From: Pseudomonadota bacterium
GTDB taxonomy: Bacteria; Pseudomonadota; Alphaproteobacteria; Reyranellales; Reyranellaceae
Length of the DNA: 64,000 nucleotides
Direction: 5' to 3'
Assembly: GCA_018242505.1 (NCBI GenBank)
Contig: JAFEBU010000070.1
Span: 1 to 64,000 of the forward strand
Below, piece by piece: positions 34,884-43,463 of the stretch. The position numbers were made by a program, and so were the translations under genes. A model generated the notes under the pieces. The model searched no databases. It was not told where the DNA came from and was given only the letters and a program-made list of their open reading frames with translations. The first letter of the stretch is position 1, and every line of letters starts with the position of its first letter.

Positions 34884-35873
34884 ATGCTCGCCTTCATCCT
34901 GAGACGCCTGATGCAATCCGTTGCCGTGCTGCTGGCGGTCGGGTTGGTGTCGTTCTCTCTCTTTCGCTATGTCGGTGACCCGATCAACGCCATGGTCGGC
35001 CAGGACACGCCGGCTGTGGAGCGCGAGGCCCTGCGCGTGAAGCTCGGTCTCAACGATCCGGCGCCCATCCAGTTCGTACGTTTCATCGCCAACGCCGCTC
35101 ACGGGCAGTTCGGGCTGAGCTACCGCACTGCCGAGCCGGTGAGTCGCATGATCCTCGAACGCCTGCCGGCCACGCTGGAGCTGTCTTTCTGTGCGGCACT
35201 GTTTGCGCTGCTGGTGGGCATACCGATGGGCGTCTACACCGGTCTCTACCCGCGGCATTGGACCAGTCGCTTGCTGCAGGCGGTCTCGCTGATCGGAGTC
35301 TCGCTGCCGACCTTCCTGATCGGCATCCTCCTCATCCTGTTCTTCTCGGTGATCCTGCGCTGGCTGCCATCGTTCGGCCGCGGTGAGACCGTCACCATCG
35401 GCTGGTGGACGACCAATTTCCTGCGCTGGAAGGGACTCGAGGCGCTGATCCTGCCGTCGATCACGCTCGGCCTGTTCCAGCTCACATTGCTGATGCGGCT
35501 GGTGCGGTCGGAAATGCTGGAAGTGATGCGCACCGACTATATCAAGTTTGCCCGCGCACGCGGGCTCACCAACCGTGCGATCAATTTCGGCCATGCACTC
35601 AAGAACACGTTGGTGCCGGTGATCACAGTCACGGGGCTGCAGCTCGGTTCGCTGATCGCCTTTGCGATCGTCACCGAGACCGTGTTCGCTTGGCCTGGCG
35701 TCGGCCAGCTCTTCATCCAGTCGGTGCAGTTCTCCGATATCCCGGTGATGGCCGCCTATCTGATGCTGATCGGCCTCTTCTTCGTGATCATCAACCTGGT
35801 GGTCGACCTGCTCTATTTCGTCGTCGATCCCCGACTTCGCGGCCAGATGGGCCGGCGTGCGGGCGCGCACTGA
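34884..35873 (+). CDS. Peptide-type ABC permease (DppB-like)
   Basis: A 329-residue permease with about six helices. It starts MLAFILRRLMQSVAVLLAVGLVSFSLFR and contains the family loop RARGLTNRAINFGHALKNTLVPVITVTG near 225-252, the EAA contact with the ATPases. It is the first permease of the operon. The Shine-Dalgarno is weak, in keeping with lower expression than the binding protein. It is followed by the second permease after one base. Confidence 0.93.
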   Translation: MLAFILRRLMQSVAVLLAVGLVSFSLFRYVGDPINAMVGQDTPAVEREALRVKLGLNDPAPIQFVRFIANAAHGQFGLSYRTAEPVSRMILERLPATLELSFCAALFALLVGIPMGVYTGLYPRHWTSRLLQAVSLIGVSLPTFLIGILLILFFSVILRWLPSFGRGETVTIGWWTTNFLRWKGLEALILPSITLGLFQLTLLMRLVRSEMLEVMRTDYIKFARARGLTNRAINFGHALKNTLVPVITVTGLQLGSLIAFAIVTETVFAWPGVGQLFIQSVQFSDIPVMAAYLMLIGLFFVIINLVVDLLYFVVDPRLRGQMGRRAGAH

Positions 35874-35874
35874 C

Positions 35875-36810
35875 ATGTCGGCCCGCACCGCCTTCGCCCA
35901 ATGGCTGCATCACGCGGCCGACAGCGATATCTGGTGGAGCTTCAAGTCGTCGACAACCACCGTGGTGGCGGCGGCGGTCACGTTCCTCATTATCGCCATG
36001 GCGTTCCTGGCCCCGGTCATCGCGCCGCATACGCCCTTCGACCCCGGCACGCTCAGCCTCAGCGACGGGCTGAAGCCGCCCGTGCTGATCTCGTCCGACG
36101 GCGACTGGAGCTTTCCCCTCGGCACTGACGATCAGGGCAGGGACGTGCTGTCGTCGATCATGTACGGCACGCGGCTGTCGCTGATCGTGGGCTTCGCCTC
36201 GGTCATCGTGGCGATGGTGCTCGGCATCGGGCTTGGCCTGATCAGCGGTTATTTCGGCGGCACGACCGATGCGGTGATCATGCGGATCGCCGATGTCCAG
36301 CTCACCTTCCCCGCGATTCTCGTGGCGCTGCTGATCGATGGCCTGGTGCGCGGGTTGATCTCGTCGGATCGCCACGACGAGATCGCCACCTTCGTCATCA
36401 TCGGCGCCATCGGCCTTTCGTTCTGGGTGCAGTACGCCCGCACGGTGCGTGGATCGGTGCTGGTGGAGAAGAACAAGGAGTACGTCCAGGCGGCGCGCGT
36501 GATCGGCCTGTCGCCAGCCGTGATCATGGTGCGGCACGTGCTGCCCAACGTCACCGGGCCGGTGTTGGTGATCGCCACCATCAATCTCGGGCTCGCCATC
36601 ATCACCGAGGCGACGCTGTCCTTCCTCGGCGTCGGCCTGCCGTCGACCCAGCCATCGCTCGGCACCCTGATCCGTCTTGGCAACGAGCTGCTGCAGTCGG
36701 GCGAATGGTGGATCACGGTGTTTCCCGGCATCACGCTCGCCTTGCTGGTTCTGGCGGTAAACCTGCTGGGCGACTGGTTGCGCGACGCCCTCAATCCCAA
36801 GCTGCGCTGA
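35875..36810 (+). CDS. Peptide-type ABC permease (DppC-like)
   Basis: A 311-residue permease. The cytoplasmic N-terminus is followed by about six helices. PLGTDDQGRDVLSSIMYGTRLSL (near 82-104) is the typical DppC opening of the transport domain, and AARVIGLSPAVIMVRHVLPN (near 205-224) is the EAA loop. The start ATG at 35875 lies one base after the dppB stop. A GTG at 35857 is possible but overlaps dppB. Its stop overlaps the next start as TGATG. Confidence 0.93.
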   Translation: MSARTAFAQWLHHAADSDIWWSFKSSTTTVVAAAVTFLIIAMAFLAPVIAPHTPFDPGTLSLSDGLKPPVLISSDGDWSFPLGTDDQGRDVLSSIMYGTRLSLIVGFASVIVAMVLGIGLGLISGYFGGTTDAVIMRIADVQLTFPAILVALLIDGLVRGLISSDRHDEIATFVIIGAIGLSFWVQYARTVRGSVLVEKNKEYVQAARVIGLSPAVIMVRHVLPNVTGPVLVIATINLGLAIITEATLSFLGVGLPSTQPSLGTLIRLGNELLQSGEWWITVFPGITLALLVLAVNLLGDWLRDALNPKLR

Positions 36811-37844
36811 TGGCCGCCTCGGGCAAATCCGCGTTGAACAAGGCGCCGCTGCTCGAAGTGAAGAACCTGCGCGTCGAATTCCCGACGCGACGCGGTACCC
36901 TGCTGGCGGTCGACGATGTGTCGTTCGAGATCGCGGCAGGCGAGGTGCTGGGGGTGGTGGGTGAATCGGGCGCCGGCAAGTCGCTGACCGGCAACGCCAT
37001 CATCGGGCTGCTCGAGCCACCGGGCCGGGTGGCGGGCGGCGAGATCAGGCTGGAAGGCCGTCGCATCGACAACCTGCCCTACGAAGAGATGCGCAAGGTG
37101 CGAGGCGCGCAGATCGGAGCCATTTTTCAGGACCCGCTGACCAGCCTCAACCCGCTCTACTCGGTCGGCCGGCAGCTCATCGAGACCATCCAGACGCATC
37201 TGCCCCTATCGGCCGGGCAGGCACGCCAGCGCGCCATCGATCTCCTGAAGGAGGTCGGCATCCCCGGGGCCGAGCAGCGCATCGATCACTATCCGCACCA
37301 GTTCTCCGGAGGCATGCGCCAACGCGTCGTGATCGCGCTCGCGCTGTGCGCTGGCCCGAAGCTGATCGTGGCCGACGAGCCAACGACGGCGCTCGACGTC
37401 TCGATCCAGGCCCAGGTGATCGCTCTCCTGAAGCGCCTGTGCCGCGAGCATGGGACGGCGGTGATGCTGGTGACGCACGATATGGGCGTGATCGCCGAGA
37501 CGGCCGATCGCGTGGCCGTGATGTATGCCGGCCGCGTCGCCGAGATCGGGCCTGTGCGCGACGTGATCAAGCAGGCCAGGCATCCCTATACCGAGGGGTT
37601 GATGGGATCGATCCCGAGCCTCGGCCATCGTTCGGAGCGGCTGGCCCAGATCGATGGCGCCATGCCGCGCCTCACCGAGATCCCGAGAGGCTGTGCCTTC
37701 AATCCGCGTTGCGGGCATCGCGGGCAGCGTTGCCTGGTCGAACGTCCCGATCTGATGCCTGCGGGTTCGAGCCGCGCGGCATGCTGGCTGCACGATCCGC
37801 GAGGCGTCGGGGCGGCCGCGGTGGGGGAATTGGCCGATGCCTGA
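36810..37844 (+). CDS. Peptide-type ABC transporter ATPase (DppD-like)
   Basis: A 344-residue ATPase. Walker A is GESGAGKSLTG near 51-61, signature FSGGMRQRVVIA and Walker B LIVADEPTTALD follow, and the C-terminal oligopeptide domain carries the Cys cluster typical of DppD (GCAFNPRCGHRGQRCLVE), which can hold an iron-sulfur cluster. It begins one base inside the dppC stop codon and overlaps dppF by eight bases, so all these genes are tightly coupled. Confidence 0.94.
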   Translation: MAASGKSALNKAPLLEVKNLRVEFPTRRGTLLAVDDVSFEIAAGEVLGVVGESGAGKSLTGNAIIGLLEPPGRVAGGEIRLEGRRIDNLPYEEMRKVRGAQIGAIFQDPLTSLNPLYSVGRQLIETIQTHLPLSAGQARQRAIDLLKEVGIPGAEQRIDHYPHQFSGGMRQRVVIALALCAGPKLIVADEPTTALDVSIQAQVIALLKRLCREHGTAVMLVTHDMGVIAETADRVAVMYAGRVAEIGPVRDVIKQARHPYTEGLMGSIPSLGHRSERLAQIDGAMPRLTEIPRGCAFNPRCGHRGQRCLVERPDLMPAGSSRAACWLHDPRGVGAAAVGELADA

Positions 37845-38871
37845 CGGGAGGCCGTTCGTGCAGATCGAGGGGCTGAAGCGTCACTTCGACGTTTCGCCGC
37901 CGTGGCTGGTTCGCATGTTGGAGCGGCGCGACCGCCAGATCGTCCAGGCCGTCGACGGTATCGATATCGCCATCGCCAAGGGCGAGACCTTCTCGCTGGT
38001 CGGCGAATCGGGTTGCGGCAAGTCGACGGTGGCCCGCCTGGTGGTGGGCCTCTACACGCCGACCGCGGGCCGGATTGCCTTCGACGGCAACGACATGGGG
38101 AAGCGGCGCGGACGGGCGCAGACATCGGCGCTGCGCCGCCGATTGCAGATGATCTTCCAGGATCCCTATGCCAGCCTCAATCCGCGCTGGCGTGTGTTCG
38201 ACATCATCGCCGAGCCGATCCGGGCCTTCGGGCTCGCCGCAAACAAGGCCGATCTCGAGAAGCAGGTGGGAAACCTCCTGCGCCAGGTGCGGCTCACCCC
38301 GGCCGATGGACGCAAATACCCGCACGAATTCTCGGGTGGCCAGCGCCAGCGCATCTCCATTGCGCGGGCGTTGGCCAGTCGGCCGGAATTCCTGGTGTGC
38401 GACGAACCGACGTCGGCGCTCGATGTCTCGGTGCAGGCCCAGATCCTGAACCTGATGATGGACCTGCAGCGGCGCTTCGGGCTCACCTATCTCTTCATCT
38501 CGCACAATCTTGCCGTCGTCTATCACATCTCGACGCGCGTCGGCGTGATGTACCTCGGCCGTCTGGTCGAGCAGGCCGCGACCGACACGCTGTTCAAGCG
38601 GCCGAAACATCCCTATACGCGCATGCTGCTCGACACGATCCCCGACCTCGACATGACGGGACGTCAGCGCGTGCCGGTCGCCGGCGAGGTGCCGAGCCCG
38701 ATCAATCCGCCGTCGGGTTGCAGTTTCCATCCACGCTGTCCCTTTGCCAACGAGCGCTGCAAGCTCGAACGCCCGCAACTGCTGCCGGTCGAGGGCGGAG
38801 CGGTGGCCTGCCATGCCATCGAGGAAGGGCGGATCGCGGTCGAAGAGCGCACCTATGCAACTTCGCGCTGA
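37837..38871 (+). CDS. Peptide-type ABC transporter ATPase (DppF-like)
   Basis: A 344-residue ATPase. Walker A is GESGCGKSTVAR, the signature is FSGGQRQRISIARAL, Walker B is FLVCDEPTSALD, and the C-terminal Cys motif is GCSFHPRCPFANERCKLE. It completes a five-gene SBP-permease-permease-ATPase-ATPase operon for uptake of peptides or similar solutes. It overlaps dppD by eight bases. A hairpin follows before the convergent membrane protein gene. Confidence 0.94.
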   Translation: MPDGRPFVQIEGLKRHFDVSPPWLVRMLERRDRQIVQAVDGIDIAIAKGETFSLVGESGCGKSTVARLVVGLYTPTAGRIAFDGNDMGKRRGRAQTSALRRRLQMIFQDPYASLNPRWRVFDIIAEPIRAFGLAANKADLEKQVGNLLRQVRLTPADGRKYPHEFSGGQRQRISIARALASRPEFLVCDEPTSALDVSVQAQILNLMMDLQRRFGLTYLFISHNLAVVYHISTRVGVMYLGRLVEQAATDTLFKRPKHPYTRMLLDTIPDLDMTGRQRVPVAGEVPSPINPPSGCSFHPRCPFANERCKLERPQLLPVEGGAVACHAIEEGRIAVEERTYATSR

Positions 38872-38897
38872 CGCCAGGGTGATTTCCCAAAAAGAAG

Positions 38898-38915
38898 GGG
38901 GCCCCGCAGGGCCCC
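38898..38915 (-). terminator. Terminator for the PuuD-like gene
   Basis: A 7-bp stem (GGGGCCC and GGGCCCC around CGCA) is followed on the minus strand by CTTCTTTTTGGG, a clear T-rich tail. It lies 26 bases past the minus-strand stop and also near the end of dppF. Confidence 0.75.
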
Positions 38916-38940
38916 GGTTCCATCGATCAGCGGTCGTGGC

Positions 38941-39543
38941 TCAGGACGTGAAGCCGCCATGGCTCTGCGCCGCCATGCAATAAAGCATGCCGATCGAGAA
39001 CATGGTGTTGAAGCGGCTGGCGTAGAGCGCGATCGGACCGGCCTTGGCCTTCTCCTCGGCCGTGGCTTCGACCAGGCTCAGGATCTTCTTCTGCATCGGC
39101 CAGATGATGAACCAGACGTTGAAGGCCATGATCAGCGCCATCCACATGCCGATGCCGATCGGGTAGAACGGCTTGCGCAGCAGGAGCGCGTCGACGATGT
39201 AACCGTTCATCCAGGCGAGCAGAAGGCCGGTGACTACCGTCGCCAGCGCACCGTAGCGGAACCAGAAGAGGGCGCTGGGAGCGATGTACTTGGAAACGGC
39301 GCTGCGACTTTCCACTGGCTGGATCTTCGGCATGGTCGGTGTCTGCACGAAGTTGAAGTACCAGAGAAGGCCGATCCACATCACGCCGCTCATGATGTGG
39401 AGCCAGCGCATGAAGAAGGTGCTCCAGGCATGGTTGACGTGGATCGTGTCGCCTGACGTCGCCGCGACAACGACGGCGATGATGATCAGGACAACGACGC
39501 CGGCTGCGACAGTGCGCCCCAGCGAGGTGAAAACTGCGCCCAT
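38941..39543 (-). CDS. Urate hydroxylase PuuD-like membrane protein (single domain)
   Basis: A 200-residue membrane protein with about five helices (first at 13-31, others around HIMSGVMWIGLLWYFN, FWFRYGALATVVTGLLLAW, IGIGMWMALIMAFNVWFIIW and MFSIGMLYCMAAQ). The His/Trp pattern RWLHIMSGVMWIGLLWYFNF matches the membrane part of PuuD-type proteins. Full PuuD enzymes are about twice this length and carry a C-terminal cytochrome c domain, which is missing here. Urate oxidation is therefore not supported; an electron-transfer or haem-binding role is possible. GGGAGA precedes the start. Confidence 0.7.
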   Translation of the reverse strand: MGAVFTSLGRTVAAGVVVLIIIAVVVAATSGDTIHVNHAWSTFFMRWLHIMSGVMWIGLLWYFNFVQTPTMPKIQPVESRSAVSKYIAPSALFWFRYGALATVVTGLLLAWMNGYIVDALLLRKPFYPIGIGMWMALIMAFNVWFIIWPMQKKILSLVEATAEEKAKAGPIALYASRFNTMFSIGMLYCMAAQSHGGFTS

Positions 39544-39666
39544 TTGCAGATTCTCCCGTATCTTGTTGAAGGAGCAGGCGTTTCCTCTCCAGAACCATTC
39601 TAATCGAGGGGGGGGCTGCGATCAACGGTCGCAGATGCAGGGTTTTCCCCGGCCGAGCGGTCGCTC

Positions 39667-40311
39667 GTGAGCACCGCTTATCGCGCGCCTGAGGCCGCGC
39701 ATCGCTATGTGCTCGACACGGTGCGCCAGGCCGACCGCGATCGCTTCCTGGCGGCGTTGTTCGCGCCACAGCCGGCGCGGCAGGGACTGATGGCGCTATT
39801 GGCGTTCGATCACGAACTGGCCCGGGCACATACCGTCACGCGCGAGCCGTTGCTCGCCGAGATCCGCCTGCAGTGGTGGCGCGAGGCGGCGGCCGAGGCG
39901 GCGGGAACGGGGACGCCGCGGGCCCAACCGGTTGTCGAATCCCTAAGCGAAACAGCGCGGCGCCACCGCCTGTCGGCCGGAGCGTTGATCGCCTTGATCG
40001 ACGCGCGGGCGGAAGAGCTTGAAGGGCCGCTCGACGTCGCACGCGCCGGAGCTGCGCTCGCCGAGCTGGAACTGGCCGTGCTCGGCGTCAGCGACAGCGC
40101 GACCCGCACGGCCGCACACGCTGTCGCCGCGGCTTGGCTGATGGGCGAGGGCTCTGAACGCGATGCCATGCTCGCCGGGGCGCGCTCGGCGGGAAAGGTC
40201 GATCCTGCTGCTCTGCCGATCCTGCTGCAGGCACGCCTGCTCGATCGCCCCCTGGGGCCCTGGCGCAAGCCGCTGGTTCTGTGGTGGGCGGCGCGACACG
40301 GTCGATGGTAG
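39667..40311 (+). CDS. Squalene/phytoene synthase-like protein (NDUFAF6 type)
   Basis: A 214-residue protein with a squalene/phytoene synthase fold signature: RDRFLAALFAPQPARQGLMALLAFDHELARA, then RLQWWREA. In true synthases the first acidic motif is DDxxD; here the equivalent reads FDHELA, so prenyl-diphosphate chemistry is doubtful. The nearest well-known relatives are the NDUFAF6-type proteins linked to complex I assembly. The start is GTG at 39667. It is followed 29 bases later by the hydrolase gene. Confidence 0.75.
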   Translation: MSTAYRAPEAAHRYVLDTVRQADRDRFLAALFAPQPARQGLMALLAFDHELARAHTVTREPLLAEIRLQWWREAAAEAAGTGTPRAQPVVESLSETARRHRLSAGALIALIDARAEELEGPLDVARAGAALAELELAVLGVSDSATRTAAHAVAAAWLMGEGSERDAMLAGARSAGKVDPAALPILLQARLLDRPLGPWRKPLVLWWAARHGRW

Positions 40312-40340
40312 CCTCCGACGAGACCAGTTCTGGAGGCAAT

Positions 40341-41237
40341 GTGGCAAAGGTCAAAGCGAACGGCATCGAGATCGAGTATGAAACGGCCGGCACCAAGAGC
40401 GATCCGGCCTTGCTGATGGTAATGGGGCTGGGGGCGCAGCTCACCATTTGGCCTGATGCCCTGTTCGAGGGGCTGGCGAAGCGCGGCTTCTACGTCATCC
40501 GCTACGACAATCGCGATACCGGCCTCTCGACCGACTTCGCGTCGTGGGGCGTGGCCGACATTCCGGCGGCGATCCAGAAGGTGATGCGCGGCGAGAAGGT
40601 CGCTGCTCCCTATTATCTCAACGACATGGCCGCCGATGCAGTCGGGCTCCTCGATGCGCTCGGCATCGAGCGCGCCCATATGGTGGGTGCATCGATGGGC
40701 GGCATGATCGTGCAGATCGTGGCGGCGCTCTATCCGCAGCGTACGCGCTCGATGGTGTCGATCTACTCCACCAGCGGTCGGCCCGGCCTGCCCCAGGGCA
40801 AGCCCGAGGCGCTGGCCATGCTGGGCTCCCAACCTGCCGACACCAGCCGCGAAGCGCGCGTGCTGCACGGCATGAAGCTCCGGCGCACGATCGGCAGCCC
40901 CGGCTATCCGGTTCCCGAGGCGGAACTACGCGCCTATGTCGAGAAGAACGTCGACCGTCGCTACTATCCGGAAGGTGTGGGCCGGCAGTATCTCAGCGTC
41001 ATTGCTTCGGGCGATCGTGTGGAGATGCTGAAGACGGTCAAGGTGCCGACGCTGGTGCTGCACGGCGAGGAGGATCCGCTTCTCCCTGTCGAATGCGGCC
41101 GCGACGTTGCGCGATTGGTGCCGGGTGCCGGGATCGAAACCTTTCCCGGCTGGGGCCACGATTTCCCGAGCCAGCTGATCCCGACGTTGATCGACCGAAT
41201 CGCGGGATTTTGCAAAGCGGCCAAGTCGCCAAACTGA
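40341..41237 (+). CDS. Alpha/beta hydrolase
   Basis: A 298-residue alpha/beta hydrolase. The nucleophile elbow is GASMGG (Ser in MVGASMGGMIVQ), the acid is probably Asp in GEEDPLLP, and the His is in GWGHDFP near the C-terminus. The oxyanion loop is MVMGLGAQLTIWP. The start is GTG at 40341 because TGGAGG lies immediately upstream; the frame is open back to 40281 with poor family fit. Substrate unknown. It precedes an LLM oxidoreductase by 61 bases. Confidence 0.85.
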   Translation: MAKVKANGIEIEYETAGTKSDPALLMVMGLGAQLTIWPDALFEGLAKRGFYVIRYDNRDTGLSTDFASWGVADIPAAIQKVMRGEKVAAPYYLNDMAADAVGLLDALGIERAHMVGASMGGMIVQIVAALYPQRTRSMVSIYSTSGRPGLPQGKPEALAMLGSQPADTSREARVLHGMKLRRTIGSPGYPVPEAELRAYVEKNVDRRYYPEGVGRQYLSVIASGDRVEMLKTVKVPTLVLHGEEDPLLPVECGRDVARLVPGAGIETFPGWGHDFPSQLIPTLIDRIAGFCKAAKSPN

Positions 41238-41298
41238 AGCAACAACCCGGTTGTCATCATAGGCGCAGCGGGGGACCTTTCCCGCCGGAGGAAAGGTC

Positions 41299-42531
41299 AT
41301 GAAATTCGGCATCTTCTACGAACATCAGTTGCCGCGGCCGTGGGGGCCGCAAAGCGAGTACCAACTCCTGCAGGACTCGCTGACCCAGATCGAGCTCGCC
41401 GACCGGTTGGGCTACGACTATGCGTGGGAGGTCGAACACCACTTCCTCGAGGAATATTCCCATTCCTCCGCACCCGAGGTGTTTCTGGGCGCGGCGAGCC
41501 AGAGGACGAAACGCATCCGGCTGGGCCATGGCGTGATCCAGCTCACCACCAACCAGCCGCATCGCGTCGCCGAGAAGGTCGCCACGCTCGACCTGCTGTC
41601 CGGGGGGCGCGTCGACCTCGGCATGGGGGAGGCGGCGGGGCCGGCCGAGCTCCATCCGTTCAACATCAAGGTGCGCGACAAGCGCGACCGCTGGGAGGAG
41701 GCCGTGAAGGCCATCGTCCCGATGTTCACGAAGGAGAGCTGGGAGTTCCACGGCCAGTACTACGACTTCGACGCGCGCAACGTGATCCCCAAGCCCTTCC
41801 AGAAACCGCATCCGCCGCTCTGGGTCGCCTGCTCCAACATCCAGACCATCGGCAAGGCGGGCGAGTGGGGCATGGGCGCGCTGGGCTTCACCTTCGTCAC
41901 GCCCGAGGCGGCGCGCGCCTGGGTGCACAAGTACTACAACAATCTCCTGAACAATTCGCGAAAGCTCACCGATTATCCCAGCAATCCCAATGTCGCGATG
42001 GTGTCGGGCTTCATGTGCGCGCCAACCGACGAGGAGGCCGAGGCCAAGGCGGCCGGCTGGACGTTCTTCATATTTGCGCTCTCCTACTATGGCCGCAAAG
42101 GAGTCGATGCGCCGGGCACGTCGGACCTCTGGAAGGAGTACCAGAGCTGGAGGGGCGGCCCGGAGGAGAAGAAGGCACTGGAGTCCGGCCTGATCGGCTC
42201 GCCGGCGACCATCGCGAGGAAGCTGCGCCAGTTCCGGCAGAGCCGGGTCGACCAGGTGATCCTGCTGAACCAGGCGGGCAAGACCAGCCACAAGGATATC
42301 TGCGAGTCGCTGGAGCTCTTCGCGAAGGAAGTGATGCCCGAATTCCATGCCGCCGAGGCGGAGCACGTCGCCTGGAAGCAGAAGGTGCTCAACCGCGAGA
42401 TCGTGCTCGAGGATCTCGATGTCGGGAAATACGACATCTACAGCCACCAGAACGAGCACATCGTTCGCCTCACGCCCGAGCAGCTCAAGGCCAAGATGGC
42501 GGAGAAGGAAGCGCTCGCGAAGCGGGCCTAG
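41299..42531 (+). CDS. LLM-class flavin-dependent oxidoreductase
   Basis: A 410-residue luciferase-like monooxygenase. It starts MKFGIFYEHQLPRPW and has the TIM-barrel segments EVEHHFLEEYSHSSAPEVFL, IRLGHGVIQLTTNQPHRVAEKVATLDLLSGGR and GLIGSPATIARKL of the family. These enzymes use FMNH2 or F420H2 and often O2 on alkanes, aldehydes or other organics. GGAGGAAAGGT precedes the start. Substrate not assignable. The 146 bases after it hold no gene. Confidence 0.9.
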   Translation: MKFGIFYEHQLPRPWGPQSEYQLLQDSLTQIELADRLGYDYAWEVEHHFLEEYSHSSAPEVFLGAASQRTKRIRLGHGVIQLTTNQPHRVAEKVATLDLLSGGRVDLGMGEAAGPAELHPFNIKVRDKRDRWEEAVKAIVPMFTKESWEFHGQYYDFDARNVIPKPFQKPHPPLWVACSNIQTIGKAGEWGMGALGFTFVTPEAARAWVHKYYNNLLNNSRKLTDYPSNPNVAMVSGFMCAPTDEEAEAKAAGWTFFIFALSYYGRKGVDAPGTSDLWKEYQSWRGGPEEKKALESGLIGSPATIARKLRQFRQSRVDQVILLNQAGKTSHKDICESLELFAKEVMPEFHAAEAEHVAWKQKVLNREIVLEDLDVGKYDIYSHQNEHIVRLTPEQLKAKMAEKEALAKRA

Positions 42532-42677
42532 CAGGCCGTCGAGGGGTTTGGAGCCATGCGTCCAGGCAATATCGATTCAAAGGCAGCGCCGAGACCGCCC
42601 GTTGGAGTCAAGATTGCGCCGATCTCGACCCGATTGCCGCGCATCACGTCGTAATTCCCGACTTTCTCAACAGCCTG

Positions 42678-43445
42678 CTAGATCGACAGCCGATGGAAGA
42701 GGAAGCGCGGGAGGTGGCGCGCGGCCAGCATGATCGCCCGCCAGATCGGCGGAGCGTAGACGACGGGCCGGCCGCGCCTCATGCCCTCCACGACGGTACG
42801 CGCGACACTCTCGGCCCTCGCCACGCGCAGGCCCCTGGCCTTGCGCGCCGTGGTCATGGGCGAATCGGTGGGGCCGGGCTTGATCAGGACGATCTTCACC
42901 TCGCTGCCGGCAAAGCGATGCGCCATGCCCTCGGCATAGCGCGCCAGGAAGCCCTTGGTGGCGCCATAGGTGTAGTTGGCCTTGCGCGCCCGATCGCCCG
43001 CGACCGAGCCGATGAGGCCCAGCGTGCCACGCCCGGTCGCGGCGAAGTGCCGGGCGAAGGCCTCGGCGAACAGCGCTGGCGAGACGGCATTGACTTCGAT
43101 GACATCGCGACAGAAGGCGAGATCGGTCTGGCAGGCCTGCTGGTTGGCCAGCCAGCCGTGCGCGATCAGGGCGATGTCGACCGGGCCGGCCGCCGTGACC
43201 GCGTCGATGCATGCGCCGATGGCGGTCGGGTCGAGGAAATCGACTTGCAGGACGGTAACCGCCGCTTCCGGGCTTCGCACCCGAAGGTCGGCCGCGATGC
43301 TTTCGCCCTTGCCGAGGTCACGGACCACCAGGATCAGGTCGGTCGGCGCTTCGCCGACCCAAAGCCGGCAGCATTGCTCGGCGATGGCCGACGTCCCGCC
43401 GACGACCACGATCTTGCGTTGATGAGCTTGGGCGGCGTTGGGCAT
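42678..43445 (-). CDS. SDR family oxidoreductase (DprE2-like)
   Basis: A 255-residue short-chain dehydrogenase. The N-terminal nucleotide motif is VVGGTSAIAEQCCR, the active-site Tyr/Lys is in NYTYGATKG and the Ser is in GSVAGDRA. The segment GTSAIA resembles the decaprenylphosphoryl-2-keto-ribose reductase (DprE2) group, but DprE1 is not adjacent, so that role is unproven. It is divergent from the FAD monooxygenase by 18 bases. Confidence 0.85.
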   Translation of the reverse strand: MPNAAQAHQRKIVVVGGTSAIAEQCCRLWVGEAPTDLILVVRDLGKGESIAADLRVRSPEAAVTVLQVDFLDPTAIGACIDAVTAAGPVDIALIAHGWLANQQACQTDLAFCRDVIEVNAVSPALFAEAFARHFAATGRGTLGLIGSVAGDRARKANYTYGATKGFLARYAEGMAHRFAGSEVKIVLIKPGPTDSPMTTARKARGLRVARAESVARTVVEGMRRGRPVVYAPPIWRAIMLAARHLPRFLFHRLSI

Positions 43446-43463
43446 TTGCTACTATAGCGCACC

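Noticed and set aside
31578..35888. A 1436-codon open frame on the minus strand spanning the aminotransferase and, antisense, the first two genes of the peptide operon
   Set aside because: Only its last 469 codons encode a recognisable aminotransferase. The remainder is antisense to well-supported dppA and dppB genes and has the low-complexity His/Asp/Arg composition of a GC-rich shadow frame.
42532..42677. A small gene between the LLM oxidoreductase and the SDR gene
   Set aside because: No frame has a start with ribosome site or any recognisable composition; it appears to be ordinary intergenic sequence.
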